Assembly (NCBI RefSeq): GCF_001640025.1
Contig: NC_031672.1
Span: 4,774,001 to 4,838,000 of the forward strand
Direction: 5' to 3'
Length of the DNA stretch: 64,000 nucleotides
DNA from: Sugiyamaella lignohabitans
Taxonomy: Eukaryota; Ascomycota; Dipodascomycetes; Dipodascales; Trichomonascaceae
Notes under the pieces: model-generated
The model's input: the letters and a program-made list of their open reading frames with translations, nothing else
Told to the model about the DNA's origin: nothing
Database searches by the model: none
Made by a program: the position numbers and the translations under genes
Shown: positions 18,773-29,484 of the stretch, in pieces
Numbering within the stretch: position 1 is the stretch's first letter
How the letters are laid out: each line of letters starts with the position of its first letter

Positions 18773-21700
18773 CTAAACTATGAGTGGCAAAACCATTATA
18801 GCCCAACTCATGACCAAAATATAGGCTGTGTCATCTATCCTGCTATTCAGTGCTCCCGATGATGTGCTCTCGGCAGACTTCCAGAATGGCTTTTCTGAGT
18901 GAGAGAGCGCTGATGGTAGCGAGAGTCGCATATTAGAATAGAGCGGTGCGGGACTTTGCGAGCTCATACCCTCGTCATCTTTAAGTTGAAAGTCGGACTT
19001 GATTGCCGAGGACTCTTCGCTATTAGATAGCCTGGTTGTACTTCTATCTCGAAGGGAACTTGGCTTTTCGGTAATGGTAGAGGACATTGATGAGTTGTTC
19101 ATCTTAGGCTCACCGAACGGTGTCGGTACTCTTGTTGGACTAGTTGTACTCACGACACTTGTAGACTCAATACTTTGAAGTTCACTGCCAGTCGGAAGCT
19201 CGCTGCTTGTAGTCTCGGTTCCAGTTATAGTTCCCGTTCCAGTTTCTGCTGGTGAAGTAAAGCTCTTTGTACCAATTAGTTCAGCAGAAGACAAGGTAAC
19301 TGTGACTTTCTCGATAGTTGTTGTCTCAGATTGCACTTCAGTTTCTGTAACAGTTTCTTCTGTCACAGACGTCTTAACTGTCACACTAGTGCTACCTGTC
19401 TCATCATTACTTTGAATAATTGTAGTCTCGTCAACTGCAGTACTGGTAGCAGTAACGCTTGTAATCTGTGATCTAGACTGTGCAATATCGGTTGTTACTG
19501 GAGCAGGTTCCACCTTCGTACTCTCTGTGATATACTCGGTCACAATTTCGACAGGAGTGACCTTCGGCTCTAACATTGTACTACTCTTGGCAGAATCTGG
19601 GTTTCTTTCTAAGGATTTCATTACAGAACTGCCACTTGGAGTAGTATCATGATTTAGACCTGTTTCGATCGGTTGAGAGTATTTCGTCTTCATTGAATCA
19701 CCTACGCTGACAGAGGGAGTTGCTCGCATAACATCTTCGCTGCTAGAGCTCTCTAATAGTGGACTATCTGTCGTTTCATCAGAATCGGGTTCAAAATCTT
19801 CACCCTCGTCATTTTCATCACCTTCCATTTCAAGATTTCCAGTGTCAGAATCGGTGATGAGATCCACCAGATCACTAGAACCCGTGTCGGACAAAGCCAG
19901 AGTAGAATCGAACATGATTTCATTTTTCTCGGTTGAGTCCCAGTTCAATTCTTGCTCGTCATCTTTCTCATCAGTCTCAAATACTTCCATTTCTTCTGGT
20001 TCTGTTGAAACTATCAAAGACTCCATATCCTCTGGTATTTTCATATCAACGGCTACTACTGCGGGGCTTTTGATGAGCTTCTTTACAGTAGTCTCCTGAT
20101 TATTTGGCTCTGTAACGGCCACTATAAACTGATTGCTTTGCTCTTGGCTAGTGTTAGCGCTAATAGTTTTCTCCACTAGCTGGGTTGTAGCGTGAATCGC
20201 GGCAGAAGTGTGAGCTGGAAGTCCAAGAGGAACCTTCTCAATAGCGGTAACTGGTTGTTCAAGCTCTTCTGGATTCGACCAATAAGGGCTTGTCGTAGGT
20301 TCAGCAATAGACTCTGTGGGTTTGATTTCTTCAGCAGCCGATGTAACAGGTTCTGGATACATACTGGTTGCTGTGGTCTCTGGCAATACCTCGGTTACAG
20401 GGCTGCTAATCGCATTATTGGATTGTTCCTTCTCTGGCACTTCGACTATGGTACTGGTAGCTGATGGAGGTTCTGTGACTACCACAGTCGGTGTTGCAGT
20501 GCCAGTGACATACTGAGTAACCGTTTTGGTCTCAGGGACTGAAACTGTCACTACCGATTTCGTCGTTACTGTATGGGTAAACGTCTGTGTAAGAGTGTGA
20601 GTCACTGTTGACGGAGCTGCAATCCTGTTCCTTCCTTGATATCCTGCATAAGGAAGTCTGGAACGCCAAATATGGGGTCCTTGTGGAGGAAATGGCTTGC
20701 CCTTATTAGCCTCATTCATATATCTAGGAGGAACGGCATTTGGATAGCGGTTTCGTGTGGGCGGTTGTGGCACAACGTAGACATTCCCTACACTCGGTCT
20801 GTCTCCTCTTCTTGGCTCTGGAGCTGGTCTTCTGTTACCCATCCACGGTTGTCGAGCCATAGGTTGTCTGTTTTGAGGACGACCTTCCTGGCCAACCCGA
20901 AGAAATGAATAGGGTACCGACTTTTGAAGCCAATGATAAAATGGTACATTCTGAGCCGGTTGCGATTCTTCGTATGGGAGGGATTGGTCTTCATCTAATT
21001 CTGCAGCAGCCTCAGCATCATGTTCGTCTCCATTGTCGTCATTGCTATCTTCATAGAAATAACTTTCTGAATCTGAATCATCTGAATCTTGTATTAATTT
21101 GTCGTCATCCAACTCGTCAGCAATTAAGTGGTCATAGTCGGTATTCAAATAATCTTCTAAAATGTCTCCAATTCCTTCGTCAAAGCCATCGTCATTTGCT
21201 TTGACCAGAGTGTTCACGGCTGACACTTTCAAAAAGTTATCGTCCATTTCGTCAGTGTATTCATCGTCCCGGTCGTACGCAGGCTCCGAAACGTCTAAGA
21301 ACTTTCCCTCGATCATTTCATCCCCATCATCAGTCTCATCTTCAGAAACTAACTGCAAGTCGTCGTAGCCATGGCCAGTCCAAGGATTTGAGTTTCCATC
21401 ATTATCGTTGTCGTCCTCATCCTGATTGTCTACTAAAGCCTGTAGAGCGATATTATGATTGATATCAAGTGGGGCATTTAGAACACGTACTGGTACCAAT
21501 TCTATGTCTGAAGAGTTATCTGACAGCTCATCATCAAGCTCAGAGTCTTCAAGATCCTCTATGTCAACAATATAGCCTGAATTACAGTATTCATGAATTG
21601 CTTCTTCCAAAACCTTAACGTTATCCTGCGCGCAAAGTCAGTTTCATGTCCTCTTTCCTGCTCTCATACCCTACTTACTTCACTCTCAGTACCCTGGAAA

Positions 21701-21995
21701 CATTCGATGTTAATTGTTTGAAGGAGTGCGCAAGAGCACTCGATAGAATTGCTACAATCATCTTCGTTTGCAGAAGCTTCATCAATGCATTGAACGGTGG
21801 AAAGCTAGAATTAGGTTAGCAGTGTTATTTTTTTATAAGGTAAAATGCTCGCTCGCTCTCCAAACTCACTTGAAGATCGTCAGGAAGTATATCCACTACA
21901 AGTGTCCATGGCGTTAGGCAGTTCACCGTAGCTAACCCAAAAAGGGTCACGACTAGTGTTGATGCCCTGGCTAAGAATCTAGTAGGCGGGACCAT
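18773..21995 (-). CDS. GPI-type cell-surface protein with CFEM-like cysteine domain
   Basis: Three exons: 21995-21870, 21804-21679 and 21625-18773, about 1,034 residues. Introns of 65 nt (donor GTGAGT, branch TGCTAAC) and 53 nt (donor GTAAGT, branch-like CTGAC) are both in phase 0. Order: signal peptide (MVPPTRFLARASTLVV..., about 26 residues); a domain with six cysteines spaced as in CFEM (QC, DDC, IECSC, IEC, EYC); a long Asp/Glu-rich stretch to about residue 290; an Arg/Pro/Gln-rich linker; then hundreds of Ser/Thr residues with TVTHTLTQTF and TVTVSVPETKTVTQYV-type motifs seen in yeast wall proteins. The C-terminus SSGALN...AIMVLPLIV is a short polar-then-hydrophobic tail suited to GPI attachment. 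A start at 22034 would add 13 residues ahead of the signal peptide. Heme- or iron-binding by CFEM relatives is known; it is not shown here. Confidence 0.7.
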
Positions 21996-23339
21996 TGGAG
22001 CAGCTGCTACGTTTATACTAGTGCCTAAAAACACTTTCTTGTAAGCTAACTATGAAGTGGCATGATTATTCTTAGCCAATTGATACATATTATCCACATT
22101 TTCATATTTATTATGTGATGTCTACTTTGTAGGGCACAATCAAAATGATCCCATAACCATGATACCCGCACACGGGCGAGTACTGCACTGTAAAATTAGA
22201 GTTATCCCCATAACGGTTTAGTTAGTTCCACCATTCCAAGAAAATAGTGTATATCAGGCTTGCTGTTAGAGGGTAAAACAACCTACCTAAAGAGGATCCT
22301 AGATTCCCAACTACTGTCTGCAAAATTTGTTGACCTTATAAGCAACGGTATAAACAAGCATGCACGATAACTAGTGGTGACCCGCTTAGCCTGATATCAC
22401 AATGAATTACTAAATAGGCATAAAACAGCTGTCTAGTGAGCTCTCCCTATTTTGATCCTAACACGGCCAAAATAGTTGGAATCCGAGTTGTAATATTAGG
22501 AGTCAGGCAGAAGCCATTATTAACCATTGAGAATTTTCCTTTTTCTAGAATTAAAAGCAACCTCCGGTAAAGTTGTCACCACACAAAATTATTTGTTCCA
22601 TATATAGAGTTCTATGCTTCTGCGGGCCTGAAAATAACAATTATACTTTGGATTAAGGTTTTTGCGTCTGCCTTGCTTAATTAACTTGTAACGGGATGAT
22701 ATCATCGGGTTACTTTGTGTTGTCAACCGCCCGGCAAAGCCAAAAAAAAAAAAAAACCAAGAGCAAAACCGGCCAATAACTAGTTAGTTATCTTGTAATC
22801 ATAGTAGCTTCGTAATGCCCATTTAGTTCGAATGGTTTTGAATCGACGGCCGATTTAGCTTATGACAGGTTACTTCTCGTCGTATTCTGCCATTCTGTAT
22901 CATAGATCGGCAACTTGCAGAAACTGAATCTGCCAATGCATGCATGCTGCAACCCTTAATTAAATCACAAAGGAAATGCTCTCCTCACATGCACATCCTT
23001 AGACATACAGATAGCGGTCGACTATTTAACAATAGAAACTCCATTTAAAACCATTTCGCTTATTCTTTTCACGGCAGACTTCATTTTTGGTTATATCTTA
23101 ACATTTTGTTTTTTAGTCTTTCTCAACGAGAATATCTGTTATTTCTATTTTTGCATTTCTTTCTTGGCTGCCGCCTTTCGATCTACACTGTACAACTGCT
23201 TTCTCGGGAATCGTGCTGAACAAGGTGTCTCTCGACTTGTAAAAGCATAAGAAGTCTCGACAACTTTTCTGCACTTCTTTTTCTTGTATTGATTTTTCCC
23301 CTTTCATTAACTTCATGTGGTGTTATTAAGAGAAGAGCC
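21996..23339. promoter_or_regulatory. Divergent promoter region between two cell-surface genes
   Basis: This 1.34 kb gap separates the CFEM-like gene (leftward) from the Mid2-like gene (rightward). It contains a 15-base A run at 22742-22756 and pyrimidine-rich sequence just upstream of 23340 typical of yeast promoters. No other gene is seen. Confidence 0.45.
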
Positions 23340-24751
23340 ATGGCTGATTTACAGGTCCCTTCTGGTAAGTATGAATCTCCTCTTTGTGGAACTGCTGGTT
23401 CTCGGCAAGGACCTTCTCATGGCTGACTCTCAGTACCTAAGATAAGTGTGAAGCTAACAACTCAGTAAACTCGACCGATATTCAGTCAGCGACTTCCTCG
23501 GCTAGTTTGGTTTCGTCGAGACTTACACCGATTTCTACAGGCCCCAGTACTCCTCTTACTACTATCAGCAGTACTAGCACCCATAAGGACTCTTCAATTG
23601 GTACAACTGCTACTTCTTCTAGAACCCAGAAGTCCGATTCAGCCGGTAGTTCGTCCGATAAGACGTCAAGCTTATCAACAAGCCAATCTGAAACGTCGGC
23701 CTCAACAAGTAATTTATCTGCATCTTCATCTGACTCTCCAACATCATTTATAGTAAGTTCTAACTCTAGTCCGGCGTTGACGACGGCGTTGGTGGCTAAT
23801 TCTACCTCCCTCTCATCTGATCACTTGGTTGGATCAACTTCTGACACAACACAGACCTCATTTACATCTTCTACTCCTGCTTCTTCGGCGTCGTCTACAT
23901 CGGACCAAGAGTCAACATCGGACTCTGCGGCCTTGTCTACTAGCCATGAAGAGTCTTCTTCCTCATCTCAAGCCTCTCCTTCATCTATACCAACTACATT
24001 GCATTCTTCGTCATTTTTGTCAATATCTATAGACTCCTCTGTCACATCTTCGTCAGACAGCCATTCGTCGTCACTATTATCACCATCCCCCTCACCGACA
24101 AAATCGCCCTCTCCAACTACTGAGGCAGTATCTACAGTTCAGACTGACTCTACTGGTAGATCTATCATCAAGGTCACTGAAACTGTATTTGTAACGACTT
24201 CTCATGATCCAAAGGGTGTGGCGGTCTACACTTCCACTCACACACAATGGATCGCTGGTAATGGTCTCGTATTCACTACCGACCCTGGTCCCATAATAAC
24301 AGGTACTGCAGATAATGCTCCTAGCAGCTTGAGTCATGGGTCTAAAGTAGCAGTAGCTGTTTCTGTTCCTATTGGAACTGTGGCCTTGGTTGGCGTATTA
24401 GCAGCTGTCTTCTTAGTGAGACGTCGTAGACCCAAATATAAGTCCAGTACTTATCACTACGATGGAGAAGGAGCGGGCAGCGATAGCACACCCGACGACA
24501 ACTCAAAGCAAGATTCTAGAAAGACTATGGTCGAAAATGATAATGACAATGAATCCCTGTTAGACTATTGTTATCCTGCACCTGATAAGGTAGTTGTAGA
24601 GCCGATTGAAAATCAAGGCGTAACACATAGCCGAACTCCGAGTTTTGCACAAGGTGCTGGCCGGCGAGGTAGCGTAGCCACCAGTCACTATTCTTCGTCC
24701 ACTTCTCCAATAACCGGAATGAATCGAAGCCCGTCACAAGGCTTTCATTAG
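23340..24751 (+). CDS. Ser/Thr-rich single-pass membrane protein (Mid2/Wsc-like)
   Basis: Exons 23340-23364 and 23466-24751; the 101-nt intron has donor GTAAGT, branch AGCTAAC and acceptor ACTCAG. The product is 436 residues. The start is an ATG in a good context (GCCATGG). The first 200 residues are almost entirely Ser, Thr, Asp and Ala, as in heavily O-mannosylated sensors, then ETVFVTTS and VYTSTHTQW repeats, one transmembrane helix (about residues 300-324, VAVAVSVPIGTVALVGVLAAVFLV in part) followed by RRRR and a hydrophilic cytoplasmic tail ending in Ser/Arg-rich sequence. This is the layout of yeast cell-wall stress sensors, though no conserved Wsc cysteine domain is present. Oddly, the N-terminus MADLQVPS has no signal peptide, so membrane insertion would rely on the C-terminal helix, or a further 5' exon is missing. 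Confidence 0.7.
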
Positions 24752-25017
24752 TTAGACTAGTTTTCCTATTCTATCCTCATATTCCCACATATATCAAAGC
24801 ATTCCTTTAATAATTCATTCTTTAGTAAATGATACCAAATGTTGATGTTGCAGGCAAATAATTGGGCAGCAAAAAAAGGCAGCAGGAAGGCGGAGGCACC
24901 ACAAAAACCTAATCTTGATCCAGGGGAATGAAGACTGAGCTTATCTGACATAAGAATGCCACAATGAAACATAAAGGTGCTTTTTTTCAATACAAGGAGA
25001 AGCAAAAAAGGATTGCA

Positions 25018-25089
25018 CTCCGATACTGGGAATCGAACCCAGAACTGCTCGGTGAAAGCGAACCGTGCTAGCCGTTACACTATATCGGA
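25018..25089 (-). tRNA. tRNA-Glu (anticodon TTC)
   Basis: A 72-nt cloverleaf: acceptor TCCGATA/TATCGGA with discriminator G, anticodon stem GTTCG/CGAGC and loop CTTTCAC, T-arm with GGTTCGATTCC. It closely matches known yeast tRNA-Glu. A run of six T follows on the transcribed strand, a Pol III terminator. No intron. Confidence 0.95.
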
Positions 25090-25449
25090 TTGAGTAAGTA
25101 CGATTTTAACATCAATTTTCGCATACAATCAGTTGATTCTGAACGAAGCTTCGTGAGCTCCTCTCTTCAAAACCTAGTTTCTGTCGGGCACTGTAAGGGC
25201 GCATTACATCTGCCATCTGGTAATATGGGGTATGACCATCTCCGTGGTGTCAAATCTCCGCTTTGACTGCACTTTTGAGCAGCAAACCCAAGGCGAGCGA
25301 AGCAGGAGTCCTTCGAAACATTTGGTCAATTTGTAACAATACCAACGAGCGCTGAGAGTAATGCTCAAATCGAAAAAAAAGTCCCTTTCAAAGATCATTT
25401 CATCAGCAGAAAGCTCGAAGACAGAAGAACTAATCATAAAAAAAATCAA
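25090..25449. other. Spacer between the two tRNA genes
   Basis: 360 bp. A 16-base fragment GAGCGAAGCAGGAGTC at 25295-25310 resembles the second hairpin of the double-hairpin element. Otherwise nothing is recognised. Confidence 0.4.
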
Positions 25450-25550
25450 GGGCCGAGCAGGGAATTGAACCCTGGACCACTCGCAGATGTGTTGTTCTTC
25501 AATGAAGATCACTACCCAAAGCGAGTATCATACTACTAGACCACACGGCC
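25450..25550 (-). tRNA. tRNA-Pro (anticodon TGG) with 29-nt intron
   Basis: 101 nt in total. Mature 72-nt cloverleaf with acceptor GGCCGTG, anticodon stem CTCGC/GCGAG and loop TTTGGGT, and T-arm GGTTCAATTCC. The intron of about 29 nt lies one base 3' of the anticodon, the canonical tRNA intron position. An eight-T run follows as terminator. The acceptor keeps the T-T mismatch also found in Saccharomyces tRNA-Pro(TGG). Confidence 0.95.
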
Positions 25551-26561
25551 AAATTCTTGACGTGAATATTTTCTGGATCTAACTTTATCCGAGTCTCCCC
25601 TCAGCCCAGTAGTGCTTCTTCTAAAATTTTGAGCGCTGGATTTATGAAATAAACCCGGAAGGAAAGTGTTTCGGTATTCTGCTCTAATATATAGCCAATA
25701 TCGTGGATTTGCCTGGAAATTTGTGATCCCAGACACCTCAATATGCACTGCCGGAATCGAATTTCGAGGTATCACTCTCAAGATAGCCAAAGTAAACAGC
25801 CTGTAATCTGGTAAAAATGCGAGCAGTCTTCCTGGTAATGTGTAAATGATGGGATTTGAAATTGTTTGAATTGTATTAATTATGTATAGTATAGGACTAT
25901 AAACAATATTTATTCATTTATTCATGCATCCGATGTCGCCTCAATATAAGACGTCAAGATCTGAATATAAATGTGCCATCTATTCCATTGACATAGCTTG
26001 TGCCTTGGATTTAATTTAATTCATAGTTTGTTATTGTTGGTACTAGACAAGGAAGCGAATAAGCTCAATCAATTGATTTATAGAGAAGGAGGTATCTATG
26101 AGGATTATAAGGTTCGTTCAATTAGAGGACTTGCTGAAATATGGTTAATCCTGTTTTGGGACCATTGTGGACAATGCCAGGTGGATCATTTGAGCATTAA
26201 ACGGAAGCTTTAGCCGTCATTGCCGAAGATACTCGGAAGTTTATTAGTATTTACTCCACTTTAATTGATCTTGAGAAATATGAGCTAGTATATAATCTGA
26301 AATAAGCCAACTAAAATATCAAGAAATTCCCTACAACAAGGATTACAGTGAAACTTAACCTCAGATTATCCTAATATCGATTCTGGAAATGTACAAAATT
26401 CAACATACAGACAAACCGAGACCTAACCCAATGGGCATATGTGCGATACGAACAAGCCTGTCTCCTTGGAATCGCAGGCAAATTCTTCGCCAAGAAACCA
26501 TTCAAGAACATTTAACAAACAACTAGTAAAGGCACAGAGACTCGTTCAATAATAATCTAGG
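25551..26561. promoter_or_regulatory. Intergenic upstream of the MTP18-like gene
   Basis: 1.0 kb, AT-rich. Short open frames here have no recognisable features. The promoter of the MTP18-like gene should lie in the right part. Confidence 0.4.
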
Positions 26562-27185
26562 ATGTCGGAATCTGGTAAGGATAGCATTGTCAAGGGAATT
26601 CAAGAGGGAACGGCCCCCGAGTCTACAGATAGCAATATTAGATATGCTGCCTACGCTGCAAGATTTAGAACCATTCTATCTGCTACCCATAGATATGTAG
26701 CGTATACTTCAGATATTGGTGAATCATTCAGACCAGTCGCACATCCTCGTCTTGTGACTACAGCATACGGTATTAGTTGGGCGTATCTAATTGGAGACGT
26801 CGCTTATGAAGGCTGGAAGGCCAGACTGCGCCAACAAGGACTTTATAGACCCGGTTTGCAACCTTGGCAGCCAGTACCTGAATTTACTGCTGAAGAACAG
26901 GAATTGATCAAGGAGGATGCTCCGGACTGGAGACTTGTTGCTGTGAAACGAGCCGTTTTCCAATCAATCGCCAGTATGGCCCTACCAGCATTCACAATTC
27001 ATTCCACGGTGCGTTATTCAGGCAAGGCATTGAAGAACATCAAGAATGTCAAGCTCAGGACATATGGACCCGTCGGACTGGGTCTTGCTGTGGTTCCTGC
27101 ACTTCCCTATTTATTTGACGAACCTGTCGAGCATGCTGTTGATTATATATTTGAACAAGGAGAGAAGGCTTTCCAACACAAATAG
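26562..27185 (+). CDS. Mitochondrial fission process protein 1 (MTP18) family
   Basis: Single exon of 207 residues, typical for the family. The conserved N-terminal core RYVAYTSDIGESFRPVAHP, followed by VTTAYGISWAYLIGDVAYEGWKA, is the MTP18 signature. A second conserved segment FQSIASMALPAFTIHSTV and the later GPVGLGLAVVPALPYLFDEPVEHAVDY give three to four hydrophobic segments, as expected for an integral inner-membrane protein. Mammalian MTP18/MTFP1 promotes mitochondrial fission; the fungal role is taken from the family. No cleavable presequence is obvious, also as in relatives. It converges on DSC3. Confidence 0.9.
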   Translation: MSESGKDSIVKGIQEGTAPESTDSNIRYAAYAARFRTILSATHRYVAYTSDIGESFRPVAHPRLVTTAYGISWAYLIGDVAYEGWKARLRQQGLYRPGLQPWQPVPEFTAEEQELIKEDAPDWRLVAVKRAVFQSIASMALPAFTIHSTVRYSGKALKNIKNVKLRTYGPVGLGLAVVPALPYLFDEPVEHAVDYIFEQGEKAFQHK

Positions 27186-27562
27186 ATAGAAATAAATGGT
27201 ATCATTAAGAATAGTACTGAGGTAGGCTCCGATATTGTTGCTTTATTACTCCCATAAACGAAATACCTCTCCCTCTCAAGAATTGGTTTTAAAAAAACCG
27301 AGCCAGTGTAAAGTTGTATCAATTTTGAGCTAACAAGCGCCAACTCGAAACATTACCGAGATCAGAAGAAATTCATGAAGACTAAGATAGATAAGAAAAT
27401 AAAATAAAATAATATGAATCAGGAGATTGAAGCAAAATTCAAACGCAATTAGAATAAGTCAACTAAATAAATAGTAACAAGAACAAAAAACAGAACACAA
27501 AACAGAAAATAAAAATAAAAAAGTTTAAGAAAATCAGATGATGAGGTAGTTCGTAAAGTTCG
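27186..27562. other. Convergent 3' region, A-rich
   Basis: 377 bp between the MTP18-like stop and the DSC3 stop. A very A-rich plus strand at 27380-27530 probably reflects 3' UTR and polyadenylation signals of both genes. Confidence 0.45.
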
Positions 27563-28747
27563 TTAGCGTAAGTTACGCAATAATGCATATGAAATATTAA
27601 CAGCAGATCCCAAGAGAATAAACTTTTGTTGTCGTTTAGAGAATAACGTCGAGGATTCGTTTACAAGGATAACGACAAGAATTCCTAAAAACATACCTAT
27701 CAGGGTACCGACTAAATCATCGAGATAGTCACCTCCCATCAGGGCTGCGATATCAGGCGGTCCATCTGCAACGCCAGTTTCTATCCACTGCTCTTCCAAT
27801 CTGGTCATTTCTTCTTCGTTACGTCGGTCACCCTGCACACCTGTAGTATCTACAACCCCATCACTATTAGGCTGTGCCTCACCACTTGTAGCTCCTGGTG
27901 CTGGTGATGTACCATACAACCTGCCAAATTGTTGCCTAAGCTGGACAATATCTTCATCAGTAAATCCTGTGTCACGAAGCCTGTCGAAGCCACGCAGTTC
28001 TGGCAAAGTACTTCGAGTGGGAATTCGTTTGTCGTATTCTCCTTCTTTGGCAAGTTCAGCAGGTGTTAAAATATCACCGATAGCACAATGAACGTAGATT
28101 CGTTTAGATTTAGGACCCTTTACCACCTTTGGTGCAGGTTTTGACGAGCTACCTGTCGTTGATATACTGGCACTATCAGGTGCCAATTCTACACCAGCAA
28201 CTTCGACTGCTACATTCGTGAGATCATTCAATATCTTTCCTCCATAGATAAGCCGTAGTCTCCTATTTAGCGTAGTTCCTCCAGCCTTTTGACGAATCAT
28301 ACGTCGAAGTTGAGAAACAGTCACTTCTAAAATATTATCGATTTCCAAAGGGATGTCTTGAAACGATCCATCCGACATCTTTATTATGATAGTTACACCC
28401 AATGGATTCACTTTTTCCGTTGGTTTGGATGATGCCGATCCTGTCGTAGCGGTTGAGTCTTCCGACCCCTCAGTTACACTATTTGCTGTATCATTCCTAG
28501 TGCCATTGTGATTTTCAGATAAGCTGCTTGAAGCTCCCCGAGATACTTTATTTGTTGTACTATCTCTAACTTTTGTCTTGCCTTTGTCAAGCTTCAAGCT
28601 CGAACGATGTTTAGGAGGCAAATTGGTCTGGCTTTCGACTGGAGTCCGTCCGGTTTCCTCTTTTTTGTGTTGTACTCCAGATTCAGATCCGGAACTGCCA
28701 AAATCCTCTTCATTCAAGTCTATTGCACGAGCATTTCCTCCACCCAT
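27563..28747 (-). CDS. DSC3: DSC E3 ubiquitin ligase complex subunit 3
   Basis: Subunit of the Golgi/endosomal Dsc ligase that ubiquitinates membrane proteins and, in many fungi, activates SREBP. Single exon of 394 residues. Residues 1-115 are disordered and Ser-rich. About 119-195 form a ubiquitin-like domain (VTIIIKMSDGSFQDIPLEI ... LRLIYGGKIL). The DUF2407 C-terminal region follows: IYVHCAIGD, then TLPELRGFDRLRDTGFTDEDI, then an acidic EEEMTRLEEQWIETG. Two hydrophobic segments near the end (LVGTLIGMFLGILVVILV and ILLGSAVNISYALL) are the membrane anchor. All parts are in the order seen in Dsc3. The start ATG at 28747 is the first in frame. Confidence 0.92.
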   Translation of the reverse strand: MGGGNARAIDLNEEDFGSSGSESGVQHKKEETGRTPVESQTNLPPKHRSSLKLDKGKTKVRDSTTNKVSRGASSSLSENHNGTRNDTANSVTEGSEDSTATTGSASSKPTEKVNPLGVTIIIKMSDGSFQDIPLEIDNILEVTVSQLRRMIRQKAGGTTLNRRLRLIYGGKILNDLTNVAVEVAGVELAPDSASISTTGSSSKPAPKVVKGPKSKRIYVHCAIGDILTPAELAKEGEYDKRIPTRSTLPELRGFDRLRDTGFTDEDIVQLRQQFGRLYGTSPAPGATSGEAQPNSDGVVDTTGVQGDRRNEEEMTRLEEQWIETGVADGPPDIAALMGGDYLDDLVGTLIGMFLGILVVILVNESSTLFSKRQQKFILLGSAVNISYALLRNLR

Positions 28748-29484
28748 ATTTGAACTATGATAAGATGGTCTCGTTCATATGTTTGGGATCTTGGCCTTTC
28801 ATCACATGTTCATTAGACATCAGCTAAGTCACGTGCACATATGCTTGGTTATATTACCCGGTTGTAAATGCAGGGCAAACGCGATTTCACCAAATTTTTT
28901 TTTTGGGAGACTGTTCCCTACCTATATCAAAAAAGTATAAATATTTGGTCTGCAGTCCTTCAAAGTTTCTCTTCTTTTTTTTTCTCTTTGTGCGGCACCC
29001 TTGGCAATTCCGTGTTGCTTGTCTTTTATTGTTATCCTACTGAAGGAACAAGCGTCATGCCAATTTGGGTAGAGCAAGAAGGTGAAGGACTGGGGTGAAT
29101 AGCCCTGGTTTATTAGCTGGATGGACCGTCTTAATGCCCAATTGTCATTTTGAGCTTTCGAGCTTCTAACACGATGATGAGGGCTGGTGGGTTCATACAG
29201 ATCAAAATGAATGAGATATCTTTTTTTTTGTAGGAGAAACAGTTAATCGTATAGTTTTAGAAAGGATAGGAAATAGAGCATACTGCTAAATATAAGGTTT
29301 TTCTTGATAGAAGTTTAGGACCAGGGTAGCTTAGCTCGGTTTCCACTGAAAATATAAATTCAAAGTTGCATGTTCGCGAACTGATAGCCGCATACATGAT
29401 AAACATGAATATAAACACAAAACGCGTGAGCTTGCAACTATTTATCTGGCAGTGCCTGATATTATAGAATTCGAATTGAAACCC
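28748..29484. promoter_or_regulatory. Divergent promoter, DSC3 / CENP-T
   Basis: 737 bp between divergent genes. A CACGTG E-box lies at 28830-28835, about 85 bp upstream of DSC3. T-rich runs lie at 28900 and 28975. No gene is seen. Confidence 0.5.

Noticed and set aside
22742..22756. 15-base poly-A as a retroposed-copy tail
   Set aside because: No target-site duplication or cDNA-like sequence beside it; such tracts are normal in yeast promoters.
27850..28053. Minus-strand frame overlapping DSC3
   Set aside because: A shadow of DSC3 on the same strand in a different frame.
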